DNA of 6,445 nt from an uncultured Dehalococcoidia bacterium (lineage in GTDB: Bacteria; Chloroflexota; Dehalococcoidia; Lucifugimonadales; GCA-2712585): the NCBI GenBank assembly GCA_913052045.1, contig CAJXDJ010000053.1, positions 1 to 6,445 of the forward strand, in the 5' to 3' direction. The position numbers and the translations under genes are program-made. The notes below the pieces were generated by a model. That model searched no databases and was not told the origin of the DNA. It saw only the letters and a program-made list of their open reading frames with translations. Shown here one piece after another: positions 1-5,450 of this stretch; positions within the stretch are counted from its first letter, which is position 1; every line of letters starts with the position of its first letter.

Positions 1-574
1 CTACTATGGTGTCAAAGCTTTTGGAGTCGGCTCCATACTCGCGCATAGCTTTTTCCATGCGCCAAGCCACCTCACGTTCCGTCAGCCCAGCATAAATTGT
101 CGGACATACGGAATCCATCGCCTGGTCGGATATATCGATAGACTGTTGGAGCGCAGTGATTTCTTCGCTCGTTTTTATGGTTCTTAATGTTTCTACGATG
201 TCAACCGTTGGTACGAGGATGAGTTCCGGATTGGATTTAATTTGAACAATAGATTCCTTGACTTTTTCAAATGAATGTACGGAGAGATCTGTGCTTTCAA
301 ATCCTATCGTTTTGAGGCCTAGTTTGCTTATGGCTTGTGGCAACCAAGCCCACCCATTACTCTTGATTATCTCAAATCCAGATGTTTGTCTTGAGGCTTG
401 TTCCACGTACCTGAAATCGGTAGCCAATAATGCCTCCCTGCATGTAACCAGCAGAGTCCCGGCGGTTCCGACGAAGTTCGAAACGTATTGTCGGTTCTGA
501 GCGTTTGTGATCAAAAGGGCGTCTAGGCCTTTGGTTTCCAGGATTCTTCTAATTCCCTCGAGTTTGAATTCCAT
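1..574 (-). CDS. M24-family Xaa-Pro peptidase (aminopeptidase P-like), C-terminus cut off by window
   Basis: The visible 191 residues start MEFKLEGIRRILETKGLDAL and match the creatinase N-terminal domain (about residues 1-130). They include the family-typical NRQYVSNFVGTAGTLLVT stretch near residues 27-44. The linker to the metallopeptidase fold follows, with the usual KTSEEITALQQSIDISDQAM (about 135-154) and GLTEREVAWRMEKAMREYGA. The metal-binding Asp/His/Glu residues of M24 enzymes lie further downstream, outside the window, so catalytic competence cannot be judged. The expected function is cytoplasmic, metal-dependent release of N-terminal residues preceding proline. The ATG directly abuts the aroQ stop codon (TAAATG) and has AGGAG 8 nt upstream, which fixes the start. 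It is the last visible gene of the topA operon. Pairing with aroQ recalls Bacillus yqhS-yqhT-efp. Whether it is an aminopeptidase (PepP-like) or a dipeptidase (PepQ-like) cannot be told from this half. Confidence 0.9.
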   Translation of the reverse strand, partial: MEFKLEGIRRILETKGLDALLITNAQNRQYVSNFVGTAGTLLVTCREALLATDFRYVEQASRQTSGFEIIKSNGWAWLPQAISKLGLKTIGFESTDLSVHSFEKVKESIVQIKSNPELILVPTVDIVETLRTIKTSEEITALQQSIDISDQAMDSVCPTIYAGLTEREVAWRMEKAMREYGADSKSFDTIV

Positions 575-1018
575 TTAGATTTCTCCTGATATACTAGCTG
601 ATAGATATTCTATTGCTGCGATGTATCCCATCCAACGAAGACCACAGATTGATCCATTGCATATGACGGAAAATATCGAACCTTGCCTCCAAATCTCTCT
701 TTTATTTAGGTTGCTTAGGTGGACTTCCACTATCGGTAATTTAGCGTCTATACAGGCGTCTAACAACGGGAACCCTATTCTGGTTAAACCTGCTGGATTG
801 ATAATGATTCCGTGCGCATTTGATCCGTTGTGCTGCACGAAATCTACTAACGTTCCCTCATTATTGGATTGGATAAATAGTAAATGTACTCCTAATCCCT
901 TAGCCCTAGCAATCATTTTATGCTCGATTTGATCCAACGTCATTGACCCATATTGTTCGGGGCTTCTTGTGCCTAGCATATTGAGATTTGGTCCGTTAAT
1001 TACAAGAAATGTTATCAT
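575..1018 (-). CDS. aroQ: Type II 3-dehydroquinate dehydratase
   Basis: This enzyme converts 3-dehydroquinate to 3-dehydroshikimate in the cytoplasmic shikimate pathway. The 147 residues equal the usual family length. Family motifs in order are NGPNLNMLG (8-16), TRSPEQYG (17-24), QSNNEG (50-55), INPAGLT (73-79), EVHLSN (98-103) and RE-WR (107-111). By alignment from memory to the Mycobacterium tuberculosis enzyme, with a constant offset of one residue, Arg18, Tyr23 (catalytic), Asn74, His100 (catalytic), Arg107 and Arg111 are all retained. The His81 equivalent is Arg80, and the common Thr-His-Thr/Tyr-Ser motif reads Thr-Arg-Ile-Gly. The E of the usual REP motif is also Ser. The ATG overlaps the xer stop as ATGA, with no strong Shine-Dalgarno, so translation is probably coupled. 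The family assignment is firm, but normal activity is less certain because of Arg80. Confidence 0.93.
   Translation of the reverse strand: MITFLVINGPNLNMLGTRSPEQYGSMTLDQIEHKMIARAKGLGVHLLFIQSNNEGTLVDFVQHNGSNAHGIIINPAGLTRIGFPLLDACIDAKLPIVEVHLSNLNKREIWRQGSIFSVICNGSICGLRWMGYIAAIEYLSASISGEI
583..587 (-). promoter_or_regulatory. Ribosome binding site of the Xaa-Pro peptidase gene
   Basis: AGGAG on the minus strand lies inside the last codons of aroQ, 8 nt before the ATG at 574. It is the clearest Shine-Dalgarno in the operon, so this last visible gene probably initiates independently as well as by coupling. Confidence 0.7.
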
Positions 1019-1959
1019 TTTTGTTTGGTCAACCTCGCTTCATTGTTTGCCCTCGGATGGGCCTTCATATAAATTGCCTTTGCCTGAGTTTGAGTGACAT
1101 GAGTATAAATTTGAGTTGTTGCTGGACTATTATGGCCAAGTAGTTGTTGTACTATGCGCAAGTCGGCTCCACCCTCCAGCATATGCGTAGCGAATGTGTG
1201 ACGCAAGGTGTGAGTATGGACACCTGGCCGTATAGAAGCCTTTATGGAGTAGTGGCGGACGAGTTTTTCAAAGCTTCGTCGCGATAGTCGGGTCCCATAA
1301 CGATTAAGGAATAAAGCGGACTCGAAAGCTTGCTCAAGCTCTGATCTTCCGTATAAGAGATAGTTATTCAGTGCTTTTATGGCTGCTTCACCAATTAGGA
1401 CAATTCTTTCTTTAGAACCCTTCCCGTAAACTCTTATTTCTTTAGACTTAATGCTAACGTGGTTTACGTTCAAACCAGCAAGTTCAGCCAACCGTATACC
1501 AGAAGAATATAGGATTTCTAGTATAGCCGAATCCCGTAGCCCAAGGACGGTACTTGTATCAGGTGCATTTAAGAGGCGAGCGATCTCTTCGTAGCTCATA
1601 AATATTGGTAGATGTTTCTCGGTTTTCATTCTAAATCTGCGGCCGTGCGAAACTGGATTGTCTGATACAATCCCCCTAGAAACAAGGAATTCATAGAAAG
1701 ATCGGAGGACAACAAATTTTCTCGACACGCTCACTCTTGCATATCCGGTCTTTTTATACCCTGCAGTTGTAGCTAGCCAAGAAAGATATAGCCTCAATTC
1801 TGAGCGGCCTATATCTCGCAAACAAAGGTTTTCTCGACAGAGGAATTGAATGAATGATCTCAAATCGTCCATATAGACTCGGATGGTATTCTTGGAGCGA
1901 CCTTTAGTGCCAATTAGGTAGTCCCCGTATTCAGTTAAGAGTCGTAAGACATCTTCCAT
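1015..1959 (-). CDS. xerC: Tyrosine recombinase, XerC/XerD type
   Basis: This 314-residue protein has the two-domain layout and length of chromosomal Xer recombinases, which resolve chromosome dimers at dif together with FtsK. The N-terminal SAM-like core-binding domain spans about residues 4-100 (KNTIRVYMDDLRSFIQFL is typical). The catalytic domain spans about 115-300. All catalytic residues are visible: Arg156 (GIRLAEL), Lys180 (YGKGSKER), His250 and Arg253 (HTLRHTFATH), His276 (LLGH) and the nucleophile Tyr285 (TTQIYTHV). The basic tail after 300 is unremarkable. It lies 8 nt after topA and overlaps aroQ by 4 nt. Position in a housekeeping operon and absence of cargo or att-like repeats argue for a host Xer rather than a phage or integron integrase. 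XerC versus XerD cannot be settled from sequence alone. The symbol follows the common topA-xerC neighbourhood. Confidence 0.9.
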   Translation of the reverse strand: MEDVLRLLTEYGDYLIGTKGRSKNTIRVYMDDLRSFIQFLCRENLCLRDIGRSELRLYLSWLATTAGYKKTGYARVSVSRKFVVLRSFYEFLVSRGIVSDNPVSHGRRFRMKTEKHLPIFMSYEEIARLLNAPDTSTVLGLRDSAILEILYSSGIRLAELAGLNVNHVSIKSKEIRVYGKGSKERIVLIGEAAIKALNNYLLYGRSELEQAFESALFLNRYGTRLSRRSFEKLVRHYSIKASIRPGVHTHTLRHTFATHMLEGGADLRIVQQLLGHNSPATTQIYTHVTQTQAKAIYMKAHPRANNEARLTKQK

Positions 1960-1967
1960 TTTTAGAC

Positions 1968-4133
1968 CTATATTGATGACATTAGTTCGGCTGTAGGTTC
2001 ACCCTGCCAAGCACATTTCGAACATGCGATCTTTTGACGGCCTTTTGATACCATAAGTCCGCTGCATTCTGGGCAAGGTCCTGAGATTGGCTTATTAACT
2101 ACGGAGAAATCACAATTAGGATAAGAAGAACAACCATAAAACAGACGACCCTTCGTTCGTGATCGTCGTTCAATTAGTTCATTTGAACATAAAGGACATT
2201 CTACGCCAGTGCCTTTTACTATAGCTTTGGTATGGCGGCATTCTGGGAAAGCTGAACATGCTATGAATCTGCCAAATCGCCCTGACTTGATAACCATTGA
2301 ACTTTCACAAAGTTCACAAATCTCGTCAGTGGGCTCCTCGATCTTTATTCGTGGCATGTTTTCATGCGCATGGTCGATGTGCTTTTTGAACGGAAAATAG
2401 AATTCTTTGAGTACGGGTTCCATTTTGCGTTTGCCAGTGGCTATAAAGTCTAACTCATCCTCCATTTTAGCCGTGAAAGTTACATCCATGACTGTTGGGA
2501 AAAACTTGATTAGTAGGTTAGCTACCTCTATGCCCAATAAGGTTGGGTCGAGCTTGTTGTCGTTCTTGACTACATAATTCCGATCCATAAGTGTTGAGAG
2601 AATAGGAGCATATGTGCTCGGGCGCCCTATGCCCTCTTCCTCCAGGGTTTTTATTAAACTGCCTTCTGTGAATCTAAGGGGAGGTTGAGTAAAATTTTGA
2701 TCATGCTTGAGACTGACGCATTCGAGTTTATCGTTAGAGTTTAACTTTGGGAGTTTTCTATTTTCGTCATTTTCTCGATCATCGGCTGTGTCGGAATAGG
2801 CTGATAAAAAGCCAGAGAACTTGGTTTGGGTTCCGTGAGTCTGAAATACATAGACATTTCCACTGTTGGATGAGTGGGATTCTATGTCAATGGTTGTCCT
2901 AAAATAAATACTGTTTTTCATCTGGCATGCGACCATCCGCCTCCATATCAAACGATAAAGTCGGAGTTGATCCCGATTCAAATGCTTTTCCATGGAATCA
3001 GGTGAACGGAAAATCGAAGTTGGTCGAATTGCTTCGTGGGCCTCTTGGGCCCCCTTGCTTTTAGTTTTGTATGTTCGTGGCTGATCTGGTAGGTAATCCT
3101 TTCCGTATTGTTTCGAAATTAACGTCCTGGCCTCATCAATAGCATAAGTCGAAAGACTAACGGAATCAGTTCGCATATATGTGATTAGCCCAACCGTTTC
3201 CTTTGATCCTATCTCTATTCCTTCGTAAAGTTGTTGAGCAATGATCATGGTTTTCTTTGCAGAAAACCGAAATCGTCTAGCTGATTCCTGTTGCAAAGTA
3301 CTAGTAGTGAACGGGGGGGCTGGAGCGCGAGTTTTTTCGTTTGTTTTTACTTTAGCTACTGTATAGACCGCTCCTTTCAATTCTTCATCAATGGCTTTGG
3401 CTTCAGCTTGGTTCGAAATAACCAATTTGTGTTTGTTGCCCTTAATAGAGTGCAGAGAAGTTTCGAAAGATTCCATTCCTTTTTTTAGCAAGGCTGTGAA
3501 CGACCAATATTCAGTCGGGACAAATGCTTCTATTTCCCGCTCCCTATCTACTATGATACGAAGAGCCACTGATTGGACTCTTCCTGCTGACAGTCCTCTT
3601 TGAACTTTTCTCCAGAGTAGAGGGCTCAGTTCGTATCCAACCAAACGATCCAGAATTCGGCGGGTTTGTTGTGCATCCACTAAATTAAGGTCCAGATCTC
3701 GAGAATGTTTCATTGCTTCTTTTATGGCTGTCTCGGTGATTTCGTGGAAAACGACTCGCCGAATGTTCTTTTTCTGTTTGTCCCAGCCTGTTGCATTAAC
3801 AACGTGCCAGGAAATCGCTTCGCCTTCCCGGTCTGGGTCAGTCGCTAGATATATTGAAGAAGCATTTTCTCCGAGAGTTTTTAGTTCTTTTATAATTGCT
3901 GCCTTTCCTTTCATAACTGAATAAGAAGGAGAGAAAGAATTTTCGACGTCGATTCCCAACTTTCCTTTGGGAAGATCCCGCACATGTCCCATAGATGCAG
4001 CGATTCTATAGTTCTTTCCCAATAGTTTTCCAATGGTCTTTGCCTTTGCCGGAGATTCTACGACCACTAGGTGATTACCCGTCATTGGGTTCAATGATTT
4101 GGAATTCTTTTTCGATTTAGTTTTGAGTGGCAT
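1968..4133 (-). CDS. topA: DNA topoisomerase I (type IA)
   Basis: This enzyme relaxes negative supercoils by single-strand passage through a 5'-phosphotyrosine intermediate. In its 721 residues the TOPRIM domain begins at LVVVESPAKAKTIGK (22-36), with Glu26 and the acidic triad Asp99-x-Asp101-x-Glu103. Then come LSAGRVQSVA (181-190), the active-site segment ITYMRTDS with nucleophile Tyr319 and Arg321, and GIGRPSTYAPILSTL (501-515). Three C-terminal zinc ribbons have cysteines at 606/609/626/632, 646/649/668/674 and 687/690/704/707. The first two have the standard topoisomerase form, and the third is a shorter CxxC-CxxC ribbon. ATG 4133 is chosen because AAGGA lies 10 nt upstream. Met17 (MTGNHLVVV) is an alternative, and the 16-residue lysine-rich extension before it is not part of the conserved core. 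It is the first gene of the operon. A 66-residue alternative frame antisense to it was discarded. Confidence 0.97.
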   Translation of the reverse strand: MPLKTKSKKNSKSLNPMTGNHLVVVESPAKAKTIGKLLGKNYRIAASMGHVRDLPKGKLGIDVENSFSPSYSVMKGKAAIIKELKTLGENASSIYLATDPDREGEAISWHVVNATGWDKQKKNIRRVVFHEITETAIKEAMKHSRDLDLNLVDAQQTRRILDRLVGYELSPLLWRKVQRGLSAGRVQSVALRIIVDREREIEAFVPTEYWSFTALLKKGMESFETSLHSIKGNKHKLVISNQAEAKAIDEELKGAVYTVAKVKTNEKTRAPAPPFTTSTLQQESARRFRFSAKKTMIIAQQLYEGIEIGSKETVGLITYMRTDSVSLSTYAIDEARTLISKQYGKDYLPDQPRTYKTKSKGAQEAHEAIRPTSIFRSPDSMEKHLNRDQLRLYRLIWRRMVACQMKNSIYFRTTIDIESHSSNSGNVYVFQTHGTQTKFSGFLSAYSDTADDRENDENRKLPKLNSNDKLECVSLKHDQNFTQPPLRFTEGSLIKTLEEEGIGRPSTYAPILSTLMDRNYVVKNDNKLDPTLLGIEVANLLIKFFPTVMDVTFTAKMEDELDFIATGKRKMEPVLKEFYFPFKKHIDHAHENMPRIKIEEPTDEICELCESSMVIKSGRFGRFIACSAFPECRHTKAIVKGTGVECPLCSNELIERRSRTKGRLFYGCSSYPNCDFSVVNKPISGPCPECSGLMVSKGRQKIACSKCAWQGEPTAELMSSI

Positions 4134-4178
4134 TCCTGGCTAGTCCTTTAGTAAATATTCAGATAGTTTATACTAATC

Positions 4179-4210
4179 TTTTGATCAAATTCATTACTTA
4201 CGGATCAAAA
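4179..4210. repeat. GATC-centred inverted repeat upstream of topA
   Basis: TTTTGATC (4179-4186) and GATCAAAA (4203-4210) form a perfect 8-bp inverted repeat with a 16-nt spacer. The left arm is also part of a perfect 10-bp palindrome, TTTGATCAAA (4180-4189). The two GATC centres are 20 bp apart, about two helical turns. The site lies just upstream of the TATAAA hexamer in the topA leader, a position that would suit an operator. No known regulator motif is recognised. AT-rich sequence makes such repeats fairly easy by chance. Confidence 0.35.
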
Positions 4211-4251
4211 CTATGACAGCTCTGCATCTATGGCTACCCCAGTTATTGTAC

Positions 4252-4257
4252 ATTATA
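4252..4257 (-). promoter_or_regulatory. Candidate -10 element for the topA operon
   Basis: The minus strand reads TATAAT exactly, about 119 nt upstream of the topA ATG. No convincing TTGACA-like -35 is found 16-18 nt further upstream, so it would need an activator or is coincidental. The weaker TATAAA at 4167-4172 is the nearer alternative. Confidence 0.3.
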
Positions 4258-4333
4258 GGTTTTCTCCATAAGAGTAGGCCATCCGTCATTGATTAATCTT
4301 GATCTCTGTTTGATGTTTAGTTCGTTAAGAATT

Positions 4334-4339
4334 AAGGAG
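4334..4339 (+). promoter_or_regulatory. Ribosome binding site before the small plus-strand ORF
   Basis: AAGGAG sits 8 nt upstream of the TTG at 4348 and immediately after an in-frame stop. It decides the start of this small frame, but it could be coincidental in AT/purine-rich leader DNA. Confidence 0.35.
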
Positions 4340-4347
4340 AGGCTTAT

Positions 4348-4497
4348 TTGGATTGGCGATATTTAAGCGAGCCTTGTAAAGAGCCAAACATAGTCAATTA
4401 CATAACCTTTGTTGGAACATATTCGGCAATCTTCCCGAGTGTGTTCGGGCGTAAGGTCCTAGTTTTTATCATATCGTTCGTAGCTATAAAATTGTAA
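4348..4497 (+). CDS. Possible 49-residue small protein with C-terminal membrane segment
   Basis: This is a short open frame on the plus strand, the only plausible plus-strand gene in the window. It starts at TTG (the only start codon between the preceding in-frame TAA at 4333 and the frame). AAGGAG lies at 4334-4339, exactly 8 nt before it. The N-terminal half is polar (MDWRYLSEPCKEPN). The C-terminal half from about residue 18 is hydrophobic, ending in KVLVFIISFVAIKL, which could be one membrane helix. It is divergent from topA and convergent with tRNA-Ser, 39 nt short of the encoded CCA. I recognise no family. No good promoter is visible upstream. A frame of this length can occur by chance, and the ribosome binding site is the main support. 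Confidence 0.3.
   Translation: MDWRYLSEPCKEPNIVNYITFVGTYSAIFPSVFGRKVLVFIISFVAIKL
4434..4449. repeat. Short perfect hairpin CCCGA-N6-TCGGG
   Basis: CCCGA (4434-4438) and TCGGG (4445-4449) flank a GTGTGT loop. Neither strand continues into a T-run, so it is not an intrinsic terminator by itself. It lies inside the possible small plus-strand ORF and downstream of tRNA-Ser on the minus strand, where it might stop RNA processing. The function is unknown. Confidence 0.3.
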
Positions 4498-4536
4498 CTA
4501 TTGCAAATAGGAAATTTAACCATGGATCGCTTGCAG

Positions 4537-4628
4537 TGGCGGAGAGGGCGGGATTCGAACCCGCGAGACCAGTTCCCCAGCCTACACGCTTTCCAGGCGT
4601 GCCCATTCGACCACTCTGGCACCTCTCC
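4537..4628 (-). tRNA. tRNA-Ser(GGA)
   Basis: This tRNA decodes UCC/UCU serine codons. On the minus strand the acceptor GGAGAGG (from 4628) pairs with CCTCTCC (4547-4541). Discriminator G (4540) and an encoded CCA (4539-4537) follow. The anticodon stem CACGC/GCGTG holds the loop CTGGAAA with anticodon GGA at 4594-4592. A long variable arm typical of class II serine tRNAs follows. The T arm is GCGGG-TTCGAAT-CCCGC (4564-4548). The D-arm sequence GCCAGAGTGGTCGAATGGGC is normal. All stems are intact. The only nearby transcription signal is its own promoter, so it appears to be a single-gene unit. Spurious protein frames exist on both strands here. Confidence 0.97.
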
Positions 4629-4651
4629 AACTATCAAATTGTGTTAAGTAG

Positions 4652-4681
4652 AGTATGGAGCGTTTTTGCAATGCATGTCAA
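4652..4681 (-). promoter_or_regulatory. Sigma70-like promoter of tRNA-Ser
   Basis: On the minus strand a perfect TTGACA -35 (4681-4676) is followed after 18 nt by CATACT (4657-4652, 4 of 6 matches to TATAAT). The predicted transcription start is about 15-17 nt before the tRNA 5' end, giving a short leader for RNase P to remove. This is the best promoter match I see in the window. Confidence 0.65.
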
Positions 4682-4736
4682 CGGAGATTCTAGAGAGGTA
4701 TCTACAGCATCGACTACTTTGGTTTAACGATTCTCC

Positions 4737-4789
4737 AGCAACTATTTCGTTAGCAATTCTATTGACAATGAAATAGCTCCGATGTTGCT
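4737..4789. repeat. Bulged inverted repeat directly after the 157-residue gene
   Basis: The plus strand reads AGCAACTATTTC (4737-4748), a 21-nt loop, then GAAATAG (4770-4776), seven extra bases, and GTTGCT (4784-4789). All 12 bases of the left arm can pair if the seven bases bulge out. It starts one base after the stop codon of the minus-strand gene. The minus strand has no T-run after it. The plus strand has four Ts but no gene to terminate. It may act as a 3' stabilising or processing hairpin. Confidence 0.35.
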
Positions 4790-4790
4790 T

Positions 4791-5264
4791 TTACCCATTT
4801 ATGGTTCTATAGATAAATTCTTCGAGTAAAGGTTTGTATCCTTGTATTTGTGCTAATTTACTATCCAAATTTAACCCATCAGAAGCCTTCATATTCCTCA
4901 GGTATTCCGATTGCATGTGTTTTATCGTGTAGACGTGGAACGCGAGCCCGTTAGTAGTGATAATCTTAATATTCTGTTTTTTTCGTTTAATCCCAGGTTT
5001 TACTAATTGGTCCGCTGTTTCTTGTGGCAATTGTCTCCATGGGCTGTGCAAAGAGTGGTTGAATATGAAAATAAGACCTGAGGACTCTATGTATGTATCG
5101 TGGATCCGGGCATGTTCAAATACGGATTTCATTGAGGGTATTTCTAGTTTGAGGAGTAATTCCTTGAACGTGGTCCACCATTCTGGAATGGTTAAGCCGG
5201 TTCTGCATGCCGCTATGTAAAAGTCGATCTGATTCGGATCTTTCTTAATGAATCTATCGCCCAT
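4791..5264 (-). CDS. Hypothetical soluble protein, 157 residues
   Basis: I do not recognise a family. The protein has no signal peptide and no membrane segment. It mixes charged helices with a hydrophobic strand-like stretch SSGLIFIFNHSLHSPW (61-76), a lysine/arginine-rich patch KPGIKRKKQNIK (89-100) just before another strand-like segment IITTNGLAFHVYTI (101-114), and an acidic-to-helical tail. Tryptophans (29, 30, 76) and aromatic residues are frequent, which suggests a folded protein. The basic patch could contact nucleic acid or membrane phosphates, but that is speculation. The start ATG has no Shine-Dalgarno, yet it overlaps the stop of the preceding miniprotein gene as TAATG, which supports this start and coupled translation. 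The same frame stays open 41 codons upstream without any NTG start. That stretch overlaps the miniprotein and is treated as shadow. Confidence 0.65.
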   Translation of the reverse strand: MGDRFIKKDPNQIDFYIAACRTGLTIPEWWTTFKELLLKLEIPSMKSVFEHARIHDTYIESSGLIFIFNHSLHSPWRQLPQETADQLVKPGIKRKKQNIKIITTNGLAFHVYTIKHMQSEYLRNMKASDGLNLDSKLAQIQGYKPLLEEFIYRTING

Positions 5265-5428
5265 TATTTCAACAGGAAGTATAGAGCAGTAGTGATCAAC
5301 CCAAATATAGTCAAAAGAAATGACAACAGAATTACTGTCTGTATGATGCCTACCACCTTCAATGGTACTGTTAGAATTCTTAAGGGAAGTTTAACTAGTA
5401 AAACCAGACTTTTGAAAAGAAATGACAA
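5264..5428 (-). CDS. Small membrane protein, 54 residues, TTG start, coupled to the 157-residue gene
   Basis: This frame is too short for routine ORF cut-offs. It runs from TTG 5428 to TAA 5264-5266, whose last A is the A of the next gene's ATG. Residues 1-24 form a basic amphipathic stretch. Lys6, Lys13, Arg17 and Lys24 are spaced 7-4-7 and so share one helix face, and two prolines recur seven residues apart (KLPLR, then VPLK). Residues 25-52 are one uninterrupted hydrophobic helix (VVGIIQTVILLSFLL then TIFGLITTALYFLL), enough for a single membrane span. No ATG exists in frame. An in-frame TGA precedes the TTG by two codons, and AGGGA lies 11 nt upstream. CTG at codon 8 is an alternative start. 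I recognise no named family. A membrane-anchored partner or regulator of the 157-residue protein is inference. The hydrophobic pattern and TAATG junction make chance less likely. Confidence 0.6.
   Translation of the reverse strand: MSFLFKSLVLLVKLPLRILTVPLKVVGIIQTVILLSFLLTIFGLITTALYFLLK
5313..5428. repeat. 14-nt direct repeat within the miniprotein gene
   Basis: AAAAGAAATGACAA occurs at 5313-5326 and again at 5415-5428 (plus strand), 102 nt apart. This spacing is a multiple of three, so both copies are read in the same frame as LSFL plus F or L, at the start of the protein and in the middle of the membrane helix. It could reflect internal duplication, or codon-level coincidence in a leucine/phenylalanine-rich frame. 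Confidence 0.5.
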
Positions 5429-5450
5429 GTGATCTCACTTCCCTAGAATT
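5375..5450 (-). promoter_or_regulatory. Imperfect inverted repeat that would mask the miniprotein ribosome binding site
   Basis: In the minus-strand RNA, AATTCTAGGGAAGT (5450-5437) can pair with ACTTCCCTTAAGAATT (5390-5375): eight pairs, a 2-nt bulge, then six pairs. The first arm contains the AGGGA Shine-Dalgarno. The second arm lies in codons 13-18 of the miniprotein. The 46-nt loop holds the TTG start (5428-5426). The pairing is read directly from sequence. A role in translational control is inferred. Confidence 0.5.

Larger units (their letters stand above)
4134..4347. other. topA leader / intergenic region
   Basis: This stretch lies between topA (minus) and a possible small plus-strand ORF. 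It is AT-rich. It holds topA's AAGGA ribosome binding site (4144-4148), a TATAAA hexamer on the minus strand (4167-4172) without a well-spaced -35, GATC-centred inverted repeats (4179-4210) and a perfect minus-strand TATAAT (4252-4257). A 27-codon ATG frame on the plus strand near 4213 has no ribosome binding site and was not annotated. No terminator with a T-run is visible. Confidence 0.5.

Noticed and set aside
258..500. 80-codon plus-strand frame
   Set aside because: It lies antisense to the clearly recognisable creatinase-type N-terminal domain and has no motif of its own.
621..932. 103-codon plus-strand frame opposite aroQ
   Set aside because: It is a shadow of aroQ, whose full set of motifs is on the minus strand. 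The plus-strand frames opposite topA and the 157-residue gene were rejected for the same reason.
1015..1959. Phage, integron or mobile-element integrase
   Set aside because: Standard Xer length and motifs, an operon position between housekeeping genes, and no att-like direct repeats or cargo. The tRNA-Ser nearby is intact and I see no duplicated 3' end of it in the window.
4398..4637. 79-codon minus-strand frame starting MIVGEVPEWSNGHAWKACRL
   Set aside because: Its first half is a translation of the tRNA-Ser gene itself, a well-known spurious protein. The rest is downstream noncoding DNA.
4536..4727. 63-codon plus-strand frame starting MAERAGFEPARPVPQP
   Set aside because: This is the antisense translation of tRNA-Ser, another recurrent false prediction, and it runs through the tRNA promoter.
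5265..5390. N-terminal extension or pseudogene part of the 157-residue gene, because its frame stays open upstream and reads protein-like (SVVISFDYIWVDHY)
   Set aside because: The extension contains no ATG, GTG, TTG or CTG and ends at an in-frame TAA. The overlapping miniprotein frame with TAATG coupling explains this DNA better.
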